46,193 nt of DNA from Burkholderiales bacterium. GTDB taxonomy: Bacteria; Pseudomonadota; Gammaproteobacteria; Burkholderiales; UBA11063. Both the position numbers and the translations under genes were made by a program. Of this stretch, positions 35,028 through 43,937 are shown piece by piece. A model generated the notes under the pieces. It made no database searches. It saw only the letters and a list, made by a program, of their open reading frames with translations, and was not told where the DNA came from. The stretch is taken from the NCBI GenBank assembly GCA_028693355.1, contig JAQUVM010000009.1:1-46193 (forward strand), in the 5' to 3' direction. Numbering within the stretch: the stretch's first letter is position 1; the number at the start of each line of letters is the position of its first letter.

Positions 35028-36287
35028 ATGACACAGGTACCACAAGGATATAAGCAAACAAAAGTTGGGATTATTCCAGATGGTTGGGAAGTTGCACCTA
35101 TACAAGAAAAATTTAATTTTGTAAAAACATACTCTAATTCAAGAAGTGAATTAAGTGAAACTGGTGAAATAAGTTATATTCACTATGGAGATATTCATTT
35201 ACACCACAAGTTTTATATAGATTTTGGGGTATTTGAATTACCTAAGATAGAATTATCTAAATTACCAAATGAAGTTATGTTTGTTCAAAATGGTGATTTG
35301 GTTATTGCAGATGTTTCTGAAGATTATGCAGATATTGGTAAAAGTGCAGAAATTAAAAATTTAACATCAAAAGCTGTCTCAGGGTTACATACCTTTTTAT
35401 TAAGAGATAAAAGCAATACTTTTGTAGATGGTTATAAGGGATACTTGCTTTATAATGAAATAGTTGCTAAAAAGATAAAAAAAATCGCCACAGGTATATC
35501 AGTTTTAGGTATTTCGAAAGCTAATTTATCAAATTTAGAAATACCAATTCCCCCAATAAAAGAACAAGAGAAAATTGCGGCAATATTATCAACTTGGGAT
35601 GATGCGATTACAAAACAAAAACAATTAATTAATGAAAAGCAAATTTTCAAAAAAGGTATCATGCAGCAGATTTTTAGCCAGAAAATTCGCTTCAAAGATG
35701 ATGACGGTAATGATTATCCTGCTTGGCAAACTAAAAAACTTGGTGATGTTGGTAAAGTTTCAATGTGTAAAAGGGTATTAAAAGACGAAACTTTACCAAT
35801 TGGTGAAATACCTTTTTTTAAGATTGGCACATTTGGTGGGAAAGCAGACGCGTATATAACCAAAGAGCTGTATCAGAAAAATATAACACAATATTCATTT
35901 CCAAAAGTTGGTGATATTTTAATCTCTGCTTCTGGGACAATTGGAAGAACTGTAGTTTATAATGGTAAGCCGTCATATTTCCAAGACTCTAACATTGTTT
36001 GGGTAAGTAACAATGAAGAATTGATACAAAACAGACTGCTATACTTCTACTATAAAATGATCAAATGGAATACTGAAGATACAACCATAGCTAGATTATA
36101 TAATGATAACTTGAAAGCTATTAGTATAAATATACCATATAATGAAGAGCAAACCAGAATCGCAGATTTCCTAACTAGTATTGATGATGAAATAATCAAA
36201 CAAACGGAGGTATTAGAACAATTAAAACTTCAAAAGCAATCATTAATGCAAAAACTTCTAACCGGACATGTTAGAGCATTATACTAA
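35028..36287 (+). CDS. hsdS: Type I restriction-modification specificity subunit HsdS (two TRDs)
   Basis: A 419-aa DNA sequence-recognition subunit. TRD1 covers about residues 15-170 (VGIIPDGWEVAPIQ start), followed by conserved helix 1 (IKEQEKIAAILSTWDDAITKQ). TRD2 starts at WQTKKLGDVGKVSMCK (about residue 235) and is followed by helix 2 (NEEQTRIADFLTSIDDEIIKQ). The ending KQSLMQKLLTGHVR is typical. AGGAG ribosome site. Together with HsdM it sets methylation specificity; the target cannot be read from sequence. TRD-bearing parts of such genes evolve by recombination, and a half-hsdS lies at the start of the operon. Confidence 0.95.
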   Translation: MTQVPQGYKQTKVGIIPDGWEVAPIQEKFNFVKTYSNSRSELSETGEISYIHYGDIHLHHKFYIDFGVFELPKIELSKLPNEVMFVQNGDLVIADVSEDYADIGKSAEIKNLTSKAVSGLHTFLLRDKSNTFVDGYKGYLLYNEIVAKKIKKIATGISVLGISKANLSNLEIPIPPIKEQEKIAAILSTWDDAITKQKQLINEKQIFKKGIMQQIFSQKIRFKDDDGNDYPAWQTKKLGDVGKVSMCKRVLKDETLPIGEIPFFKIGTFGGKADAYITKELYQKNITQYSFPKVGDILISASGTIGRTVVYNGKPSYFQDSNIVWVSNNEELIQNRLLYFYYKMIKWNTEDTTIARLYNDNLKAISINIPYNEEQTRIADFLTSIDDEIIKQTEVLEQLKLQKQSLMQKLLTGHVRALY

Positions 36288-36324
36288 AATTATTTTAAAT
36301 TTAATATTATATGAATGGGGAAAC

Positions 36325-37356
36325 ATGACTAAATTATTAACTTATGATGAAGTTCTACAACTCTCTGGTAATGATAAAAGATCATTGTTATTAGGAAATG
36401 GCTTTAGTATGTCTTATAATAAAGATCGTTTTTCATTTACCAGTCTTTTAGATAGTGCAATAAAAGATAACCTTATTCAAGTTGGCACACCAATATATGA
36501 AATATTTCAAGAATTTGAAACAAAAGATTTTGAAACAGTAGTGAATTTATTAGAAACCGCAACAAAGGTAACTAGAAAATACAATGCAATTACACCAGAG
36601 GATGAGGGTTTAATTGTCGAAGATGCGAATAAGTTAAAAAGGCACTTAGTATCAATTATTACAAATAATCATCCAGAGAAAATAACTGAGATTTCTGATG
36701 AAGAGTTTCTATGCTGTGCGAATTTCATAAATAATTATGATAAAACATACACACTTAATTATGATTTACTGCTTTACTGGGCATATATTAAATTACAAAA
36801 TTTTATAGAAACTGGAGTTATACAGAAACACAAATTAAAATTTAGTGATGGATTTAATAATTCAGATGATATAACTGATCAATATGTAATATATGCAAAT
36901 GATTCAACTCCTGCAACAATTCATTTTTTACATGGTGCACTTCATCTTTTTGATAAAAAATATGAAATTATTAAACAAACATACTCAAGAACATCCAAAC
37001 CACTAAAAGATCAAACTTTAGAAAATATTAATCAAGAAATTTACCCAATATTTGTGTCTGAGGGTACAAGTCAGCAAAAGAAAGCAAAAATTATTCATAA
37101 TGCCTATTTAAATCATTGCTATAAAAGTCTTTCTAATATAGGAGGAGATTTAGTTGTATTTGGTACGCTGCTAAAAACAAATGATGAGCATATACGTGAA
37201 GCCATCAAACATAGTAAAGTAAAAAATATTTACATAGGTGTTAGTTCATTATTTTCAGTGAATGAATTTGATAATTTTATTGAGGAGCTGAAGAATTTGA
37301 AAAAACCTAAAAATGTCATTTTTTATGATTATACAACAGCAAAAGTCTGGCGTTAA
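36325..37356 (+). CDS. DUF4917 family protein (SIR2-like fold), putative defence effector
   Basis: A 343-aa cytoplasmic protein. I see the SIR2-like nucleotide-binding pattern: LLLGNGFSMSY (Gly24-Asn-Gly), KTYTLNYDLLLYW (Thr143, Asn145, Tyr146, Asp147), IHFLHGALHLF (His200 and His203) and LVVFGTLLKTNDEHI (Gly280). This order (GxG, TxNYD, H.HG, GfS/T-L..nD.H) is that of SIR2_2/DUF4917 proteins; relatives with this fold in defence systems hydrolyse NAD+ in infected cells. NADase activity here is inference. The start ATG at 36325 has a GGGGA site; the earlier TTG at 36268, inside hsdS, is less likely. Position between hsdS and hsdR suggests it travels with the R-M system. Confidence 0.75.
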   Translation: MTKLLTYDEVLQLSGNDKRSLLLGNGFSMSYNKDRFSFTSLLDSAIKDNLIQVGTPIYEIFQEFETKDFETVVNLLETATKVTRKYNAITPEDEGLIVEDANKLKRHLVSIITNNHPEKITEISDEEFLCCANFINNYDKTYTLNYDLLLYWAYIKLQNFIETGVIQKHKLKFSDGFNNSDDITDQYVIYANDSTPATIHFLHGALHLFDKKYEIIKQTYSRTSKPLKDQTLENINQEIYPIFVSEGTSQQKKAKIIHNAYLNHCYKSLSNIGGDLVVFGTLLKTNDEHIREAIKHSKVKNIYIGVSSLFSVNEFDNFIEELKNLKKPKNVIFYDYTTAKVWR

Positions 37357-37403
37357 AATACTTAGTAAAGATTTATAAATTTTAATGATTGGGTTTAGGT
37401 TAA

Positions 37404-38171
37404 ATGAGTAATAATGTACGAAAAAACTACTTATTGATTAAGCAGTTACATGAACAAGCAAATATTATTAACATAATTCGAGATCTCCCTTGGTATTGTC
37501 GCATACTACCAATTATGGGATTTATAATTCCAACCTTGTGCTTGATTTTTTGGAATAAATTTAATCTATCTGGTAAAGAGTTTATGTTGGTGATGGTTGC
37601 TTGGTATATTTTATATAAATTTGTAATTTATTATGCTGCAATAAAGGACTTCTCAACAAAGTTAAATCTTGACCAAGAATTCACGGAATATATTGCACAA
37701 CAATGCATATTTAATATCCCAAACTTTAAAGATTATAAATATATTGTTTTTATACTAAAAGGTATATTTAGAAGTTGGGTTGGATTACGAGGGTTATATT
37801 ATATATTTTTACTAAAAAATTATAATATTTCATATGTGGATGCAAATATAGTGGTACAAAAACTAAATCAAGAAATTAGTATTAAGAGGTTTGATGCTTT
37901 AAGTAATCCCGGGTATTTACTTATCACAGGTGTATTTTTAGCGTTTTGTAGTGGAGTATTTGGTGCCATATTTACATCGATATTTGCTTATATGCCATCG
38001 TCAGGTAGAGATGTATATCTAATGTATTTTAGTCATACTTCTCCACTCTTTGTATTTGCTATTATTGCGATGTTTATTATTACTAGAATACTTCCATTTA
38101 TAGAAACAGATGAGAAAAAATTAAAAGAATTAACATTATTTATCTTTTGGTATGAATTACTAGAAGAATAA
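37404..38171 (+). CDS. Four-TM membrane protein of unknown family in the R-M island
   Basis: A 255-aa protein with four clear hydrophobic segments: about residues 32-50 (RILPIMGFIIPTLCLIFW), 58-78 (EFMLVMVAWYILYKFVIYYA), 168-195 (GYLLITGVFLAFCSGVFGAI) and 212-233 (PLFVFAIIAMFIITRILPF). A central soluble region of about 85 residues (FSTKLNLDQEFTEYIAQQ onward) lies between TM pairs. Both ends and the centre are probably cytoplasmic. I recognise no family. It follows the DUF4917 gene by 47 bases and precedes hsdR by 34, on the same strand, so all are likely co-transcribed. A partner membrane effector for DUF4917 is an inference. Confidence 0.65.
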   Translation: MSNNVRKNYLLIKQLHEQANIINIIRDLPWYCRILPIMGFIIPTLCLIFWNKFNLSGKEFMLVMVAWYILYKFVIYYAAIKDFSTKLNLDQEFTEYIAQQCIFNIPNFKDYKYIVFILKGIFRSWVGLRGLYYIFLLKNYNISYVDANIVVQKLNQEISIKRFDALSNPGYLLITGVFLAFCSGVFGAIFTSIFAYMPSSGRDVYLMYFSHTSPLFVFAIIAMFIITRILPFIETDEKKLKELTLFIFWYELLEE

Positions 38172-38205
38172 AACTACTAAAAATAAAAAATATGGGGAAA
38201 ACAAA

Positions 38206-41200
38206 ATGATACCAAGCACCAATGAATCAATAATCCAACAAAACACAATTGATTTACTAAAAGCTATGGGTTGGATTTATATTAGCCGTGAAGATAATGT
38301 AAAGCTACGGGAAAATAGATTACATGAAGTGGTGTTGAGAGATATTTTGTTTTCACAATTACAAAAGATCAATTCTTTTGAATATAAGAGTGTTGATTAT
38401 AAGTTTACACCTAAAAATATATCACGAGCAGTTGAAGAGTTAAATGTACCACTAAATGAAGGTTTAACTATTGCTAATCAAAAAATTAGTGATAAATTAG
38501 TATTGGGTACAAGCTATGATGAAGAACTAAACTCTGGTGATAAAAAAAGCTTTTCATTGCGTTATATTGATTTTAATAATATTGAAAATAATGTCTTTCA
38601 TTTTACTGAAGAGTATTCTGTTATCCGTCAGATTACTACCGAATCAGAAAAAACACGTCGTCCAGATTTAGTTTTGTTTATCAATGGTATTCCTATAGCT
38701 GTAATTGAACTAAAAAAATCAAGTATTGGGGCTGAACAAGGTATTTCGCAAATGATACGTAATCAAAGTATTGATGAAATACCGCATTTATTTAAGTATA
38801 TCCAATTAACTTTAGCTGGAAATAATTTTAATCCTAAATATGCAACTGCTGAAACACCAGCTAAATTTTATGCCGTGTGGGAAGAGGATAACTCTGAACA
38901 ATTATCTGCTTTGGTATCAAATCGCACGATTAGCAAATTAGATAATACGGTATTTAGTTTATTTGATAAAGCCCGAGTTTTGGAGCTATTACATTCATTT
39001 GTTTTATTTGATAAAAGAGTGAAAAAAATTGCTCGTTATCAACAATATTTTGCGATTAAAGATATCTTTAATAAAATTCAGAACATAGCTCATGATGGTA
39101 GTCGTGCGGGTGGTTTAATTTGGCACACACAAGGTAGTGGTAAATCATTAACTATGGCAATGTTGACTAAGCTATTGAAGAGAGAGATTATTAGTTCACG
39201 AATTATTGTCGTAACTGATAGAAAAGATTTAGATAGTCAGATTCATACTACATTTTTAAATAGTGAAATAAAAGCAGCACGAGCGAGTAGTGGACAAGAT
39301 TTAATTGAGAAACTACAATCAGGAGTAAGCGTAATTACTACCCTTATTCATAAATTTGAAACGGTGAAAAATGAAAAAATTGTGATAAGAGACCCAAATG
39401 TTTTTGTGTTGGTGGATGAATCACATCGTACACAAGGTGGTGATTTACATAAAGCAATGAAGAAAATATTTCCATTAGCTTGTTATCTTGGTTTTACTGG
39501 GACACCATTATTAAAACAAGAAAAAAACTCAATTATAAAATTTGGCGGTTTGATTCACAGTTATACAATCGATCAAGCGGTGAAAGATAAAGCGGTACTA
39601 CCTCTTTTATATGAAGGTCGATTAGTTGATCAATGGATTAGCGATAAATCAGGATTAGATCGTCGCTTTGATCGAATTTCTCTAAATTTAAACATAGAAC
39701 AAAAAGCAGATTTAAAGCAAAGATGGGCAAGATTTAGTCGTGTTGCCTCAAGTGAAAGACGTTTAGAAATGATTGCTTTTGATATAAACGAACATTTCAC
39801 CAAAAATTTTCAGGGGACTGGGTTTAAAGCAATGCTTGCAACAAGTAGTAAGTATGAAGCAATTAAGTATCATGAACTATTTGAGATGTATGGCAATATT
39901 AAAACTGCATTTGTAATTTCAGCTTCGGATACGCGTGAGGGTCATGAGGACGTTGATGAGACTAACAAGTTTTATGTAGCTGATGCTTGGGGAAAAGTAT
40001 TACGCCGTTATGGTAGTGAAGAGGATTTTTTAGATTCTGTAAAAGGTGAGTTTATTGATGGCGATGAAATAGAACTACTTATTGTAGTTGATAAACTTCT
40101 AACTGGTTTTGATGCCCCTCGTGCTGCGGTATTGTATATTGACAAAGAGTTAAAAGAACATAATTTACTACAAGCTATTGCTCGGGTTAATCGCCTTTAT
40201 GATGGTAAAGAGTATGGATTTATTATTGATTATCGTGGTTTATTGGGCAATCTTGATAAAGCTCTAACTTCATATAGTGCATTCTCTGGTTTTGATGAAG
40301 AAGATTTGACTAATGCTGTTATTGATGTAAAAACCGAAATTGCAAAGATAAAAACATTCTATTCACATTTACAAGATTTATTTAACCCAGTAGTTAATAA
40401 AAAAGATCAGGAAAGCTATCAGGTATTTTTAGCTGATGAAGATTTACGCAAGAGATTTTACGATTTATTCTCACAATTTGCACGTGCTTTGAAACTAACT
40501 TTATCAAGTGATAAATATGATGAGATATTAACTATACAAGAAGTAGAACAATACAAGCAAATGATGAAATTTTATTATGAACTTCGTTTAGCAATCAGAA
40601 TTCGTTATCATGAAAAAATTGATTTTGGTAAATATGAAAAAGAAATGCAAAAAATGCTTGATATTTTTATTAGTGCGAATGAAGTCAGTCAATTAACTAA
40701 ATTAGTGAATATTTTTGAAGAAGATTTTGATAAAGAATTGGAACGATTGGTTGGTGATAATGCTAAAGCTGATACAATTTTAAATGCAACAGCAAAAACT
40801 ATTCAAGAAAAACGTGAGCAAAATCCTAATTTTTACGATAAGCTTTCACAAAGAATTGAACAGATTATACAAGAATATCGTGACGGTCGCCTAAGCGAAG
40901 AAGATAAATTAAAGTATGCTCGTGATATTCGTGAATTATTAACGTCTAGTAAAACTGACCATGATAAACAGTACCCGATAGAAGTAACCAATAATGCATT
41001 TACTCGAGCTTTGTATGATAATTTACAAAATATAATGATAGAATTACCAAAAGAAGATTTTATCCATACAGTATTGCAAATTGATGAGATATTTAAACAG
41101 GTATCAAAAAAACCTGATTGGCAACATAATAACGATGTAAGAAATTATATAGACCAAGAAATTGATGACATTCTTTATGGATTAGAAAAAAAGCTTACAA

Positions 41201-41268
41201 TAAAATTTCATAATTCAACAGAAATCATTACACAAATACGCTCAATTGGAATAAATAACTATGCTTGA
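38206..41268 (+). CDS. hsdR: Type I restriction endonuclease subunit HsdR
   Basis: ATP-dependent DNA translocase and nuclease. The N-terminal PD-(D/E)xK nuclease is RRPDLVLFINGIPIAVIELK (Asp154, Glu168, Lys170). The SF2 motor follows: Walker A GSGKS (Gly310-Ser314), DESH motif II (Asp404), GFTGTPL (motif III), KLLTGFDAPRAAVLYIDK (motif V) and LLQAIARVNR (motif VI). The C-terminal helical part binds HsdM. The length of 1020 aa is full. GGGGA ribosome site. The stop overlaps the next ORF by 8 bases. Confidence 0.97.
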   Translation: MIPSTNESIIQQNTIDLLKAMGWIYISREDNVKLRENRLHEVVLRDILFSQLQKINSFEYKSVDYKFTPKNISRAVEELNVPLNEGLTIANQKISDKLVLGTSYDEELNSGDKKSFSLRYIDFNNIENNVFHFTEEYSVIRQITTESEKTRRPDLVLFINGIPIAVIELKKSSIGAEQGISQMIRNQSIDEIPHLFKYIQLTLAGNNFNPKYATAETPAKFYAVWEEDNSEQLSALVSNRTISKLDNTVFSLFDKARVLELLHSFVLFDKRVKKIARYQQYFAIKDIFNKIQNIAHDGSRAGGLIWHTQGSGKSLTMAMLTKLLKREIISSRIIVVTDRKDLDSQIHTTFLNSEIKAARASSGQDLIEKLQSGVSVITTLIHKFETVKNEKIVIRDPNVFVLVDESHRTQGGDLHKAMKKIFPLACYLGFTGTPLLKQEKNSIIKFGGLIHSYTIDQAVKDKAVLPLLYEGRLVDQWISDKSGLDRRFDRISLNLNIEQKADLKQRWARFSRVASSERRLEMIAFDINEHFTKNFQGTGFKAMLATSSKYEAIKYHELFEMYGNIKTAFVISASDTREGHEDVDETNKFYVADAWGKVLRRYGSEEDFLDSVKGEFIDGDEIELLIVVDKLLTGFDAPRAAVLYIDKELKEHNLLQAIARVNRLYDGKEYGFIIDYRGLLGNLDKALTSYSAFSGFDEEDLTNAVIDVKTEIAKIKTFYSHLQDLFNPVVNKKDQESYQVFLADEDLRKRFYDLFSQFARALKLTLSSDKYDEILTIQEVEQYKQMMKFYYELRLAIRIRYHEKIDFGKYEKEMQKMLDIFISANEVSQLTKLVNIFEEDFDKELERLVGDNAKADTILNATAKTIQEKREQNPNFYDKLSQRIEQIIQEYRDGRLSEEDKLKYARDIRELLTSSKTDHDKQYPIEVTNNAFTRALYDNLQNIMIELPKEDFIHTVLQIDEIFKQVSKKPDWQHNNDVRNYIDQEIDDILYGLEKKLTIKFHNSTEIITQIRSIGINNYA

Positions 41269-41923
41269 TGAGATAAAAATTATTTATAAACCAGTTAAAA
41301 ATATTACCCTCAAAGTAAAGCCAACTCTTGAGGTTATTTTAACTGTACCTATAAATATAAAACAATATGAGATTGATAAAGTATTAGAAAAGCGCCATGA
41401 TTGGATTATTAAACAGTTAGAATTTTTTAAGAAATTTATACCTTCAAAAAAAGAGTTTGTTAGTGGTGAAAGCTTTGCTTATTTAGGGCAAAGTTATCGC
41501 CTAAAAATATCACAAGCTGATACAGAATCAATTTTGCTGAGTGATGAAGTATTATATGTTAATTTAAAAGATAAAACTGATGAGCAAAAAAAGCAGCAGT
41601 TAATTGATAGATGGTATAAAGAAAAAGCAGAGGTATACTTTAAAAATCTTATTGATAAATATATTACAATAGTGAATAAGCCAGTAAATAAAATTACGAT
41701 TCGTAAGATGACAACTCGTTGGGGGTCATGTAATCCCAAAAAAGCATATATAAATCTTAATCTCGAATTGATGAAGAAACATCCATCAGCAATTGAATAC
41801 GTGGTTTTTCATGAACTTACACATTTAATTCATTATCATCATGATCATAATTTTTATAATTATATCGCAACTTATATGCCAGATTGGAAAATGAGGAAAG
41901 AAAGATTATTGCATGTATTGTAA
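41261..41923 (+). CDS. YgjP-type (DUF45/M48-like) metallopeptidase
   Basis: A 220-aa protein ending in the DUF45 metallopeptidase domain: MTTRWGSCNPKKAYINLNLEL, then VVFHELTHLIHYHH with the HExxH zinc motif (His184, Glu185, His188) and a third His a few residues later, then MPDWKMRKERL. The N-terminal half (KSVKNITLKVKP-like) is the YgjP beta-rich region. The ATG overlaps the end of hsdR, so translation is coupled. DUF45 proteases are frequent last genes in Type I R-M operons; a role in turning over HsdR or in controlling restriction is suggested but unproven. Confidence 0.9.
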   Translation: MLDEIKIIYKPVKNITLKVKPTLEVILTVPINIKQYEIDKVLEKRHDWIIKQLEFFKKFIPSKKEFVSGESFAYLGQSYRLKISQADTESILLSDEVLYVNLKDKTDEQKKQQLIDRWYKEKAEVYFKNLIDKYITIVNKPVNKITIRKMTTRWGSCNPKKAYINLNLELMKKHPSAIEYVVFHELTHLIHYHHDHNFYNYIATYMPDWKMRKERLLHVL

Positions 41924-42044
41924 AATATATAGGAAATTCTAAAGAGTGGATAAATTATCTAAGTATTTGTTATACATCTAAAAGCATCCACACAAATAAT
42001 TCATTACCTATAGGTTTAATAAAATTTAATTAATGGGAAACACC

Positions 42045-43850
42045 ATGGGGACTACACAATTTCTTTTTCAGGCTTTTGTTTATTTAGCTGCAGCAGTTAT
42101 TACCGTGCCAGTTGCACTACGATTAGGCTTTGGTTCTGTGCTGGGTTATTTAATAGCAGGAGTCATTATTGGGCCATTTGCATTAGATCTTGTATCAGTA
42201 AATACAGCACATGTTATGCATTTTGCTGAATTTGGTATTGTAATGATGTTATTTATTGTTGGATTAGAGCTTAGACCATCAATGCTTTGGGAAATGAGAA
42301 AACCATTATTCATGGTAGGCGGATTACAAGTTGTAATTACAACGCTAGTAATTTTTTTAATAGCTAAATTGTATGGAGCGAATACTGCTTCTGCAATAGC
42401 TATTGGGCTAATTTTTACAGCATCATCTACAGCAATAGTTTTACAAATGCTTCAAGAAAAGGGTTGGATTAAGCTAAGTACGGGTAACACAGTGTTTGCA
42501 ATTTTACTCTTTCAAGATATTGCTGTGATTCCAATGCTTGCAATTTTTCCATTGTTAGGAACTATATCTCCACATGCTATAACAACTCATAATGAGTCTA
42601 CGGCTATAGTCAAGGCTTTAGTTATATTAGCAGTTATTTTGGCGATTGTTAATGGTGGACGTTATGTTATTCGCCCAGTATTCAAATTTATTGCTTCTTC
42701 TAAGCTACATGAAACATTTACCGCATTAGCTCTTTTATTAATAGTTGCTACTACTTTATTGATGAATTATATTGGATTATCACCAGCCATGGGCGCATTT
42801 ATAGCAGGAGTCGTTTTAGCTGAAAGTGAATATAAACATGAGTTAGAGGCTAATATTGAGCCATTTAAAGGGTTGTTACTTGGATTGTTTTTTATATCAG
42901 TTGGAACAAATATTGATTTTAATGTTATTTATAATCATTTAAGCATGATATTAAAAATGGTTGTTCTGCTGATTGGCGCTAAATTTTTAGTTTTATTTTG
43001 TTTAGGTAAAATATTGGATAAGAAAATTAAAGATATTTTATTAGTTTCTCTAATTTTAGCTCAAGGTGGTGAATTTTGCTTTGTTCTAATTTCTTATGCT
43101 AATCAATATTTAATTTTTACAGATGAATTTTCTCGTGAATTAGTTGCAGTGGTCGCATTATCTATGATGATGACTCCATTAATTATGCTTATTTATGATA
43201 AATGCTTATTAAAAATATTTAATGATGGGGATTCTCCTGAGACTAATGTAGTTAACCAAGATAATCAAGTCATCATTGCTGGTTTTGGACGTGTTGGGCA
43301 GATTATTTATCGTTTTTTATTAGCAAATGGCTTTGACAGCACAATTCTAGATCTCGATTCGCAGCAAATAGATCTTGTTAGTAAGTTTGGTCATAAGGTA
43401 TTTTATGGTGATGCCAGTCGTATGGATTTACTTAGACTAGCCGGTCTAAAAGATGCTAAGCTATTAGTTGTTGCAATTAATGATGGTGTTAAAGCTTTAA
43501 AAATTGCAACTATGGTAAGGCAAGCTTATCCACATATTAAAATATTAATTAGAGTAAGAAGTAGAACTGAAGCTTATGAAGCTCTAAATTTAGGGTTTGA
43601 TTTTGATGATATCTATCGAGAGACGTTTGATTCTGCATTAAATATTGCAAGGGATAGCTTACAACATCTAGGTTTATCTTTAACAAATATTGACTCTACT
43701 CTTCAAGATTTTAAGAAATTAGATAAAGAAGGCCTAAAAGCTATGAGCCCTTATTATAAGGGGAAAATGGATGATGAATATGTTAATCAAGCTAAATTAA
43801 ATAGAGAACAATTAGAGCGTGTTTTGAAAAATGATTTAGATAATGCCTAA
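42045..43850 (+). CDS. KefB/KefC-type monovalent cation:proton antiporter (CPA2)
   Basis: A 601-aa inner-membrane K+ efflux protein. The Na/H exchanger domain of about 12 helices (from QFLFQAFVYLAAAVIT) occupies the first 380 residues; GLIFTASSTAIVLQ and LFQDIAVIPM are the CPA2 Ser/Thr and QD motifs. A cytoplasmic RCK (TrkA-N) domain follows, QVIIAGFGRVGQIIYRFL (GxGxxG), with HKVFYGDASRMDLLRLAGL. The Kef ligand (glutathione) is known for the family. I prefer the ATG at 42045 because GGGA at 42035 is well spaced; the ATG at 42033 is an alternative. No KefF/KefG-type ancillary gene is adjacent. Confidence 0.9.
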   Translation: MGTTQFLFQAFVYLAAAVITVPVALRLGFGSVLGYLIAGVIIGPFALDLVSVNTAHVMHFAEFGIVMMLFIVGLELRPSMLWEMRKPLFMVGGLQVVITTLVIFLIAKLYGANTASAIAIGLIFTASSTAIVLQMLQEKGWIKLSTGNTVFAILLFQDIAVIPMLAIFPLLGTISPHAITTHNESTAIVKALVILAVILAIVNGGRYVIRPVFKFIASSKLHETFTALALLLIVATTLLMNYIGLSPAMGAFIAGVVLAESEYKHELEANIEPFKGLLLGLFFISVGTNIDFNVIYNHLSMILKMVVLLIGAKFLVLFCLGKILDKKIKDILLVSLILAQGGEFCFVLISYANQYLIFTDEFSRELVAVVALSMMMTPLIMLIYDKCLLKIFNDGDSPETNVVNQDNQVIIAGFGRVGQIIYRFLLANGFDSTILDLDSQQIDLVSKFGHKVFYGDASRMDLLRLAGLKDAKLLVVAINDGVKALKIATMVRQAYPHIKILIRVRSRTEAYEALNLGFDFDDIYRETFDSALNIARDSLQHLGLSLTNIDSTLQDFKKLDKEGLKAMSPYYKGKMDDEYVNQAKLNREQLERVLKNDLDNA

Positions 43851-43893
43851 TTTTAATCATGTATTTTATATAGTTTAGATGTAGCAATCAATA

Positions 43894-43923
43894 AAAAAAC
43901 TGGATTATATAATCCAGTTTTTT
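43894..43923. terminator. Bidirectional intrinsic terminator
   Basis: A perfect 14-base stem AAAAAACTGGATTA/TAATCCAGTTTTTT with a two-base loop, between the convergent antiporter and the last gene. Confidence 0.92.
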
Positions 43924-43937
43924 ATTCATTAAACAAA

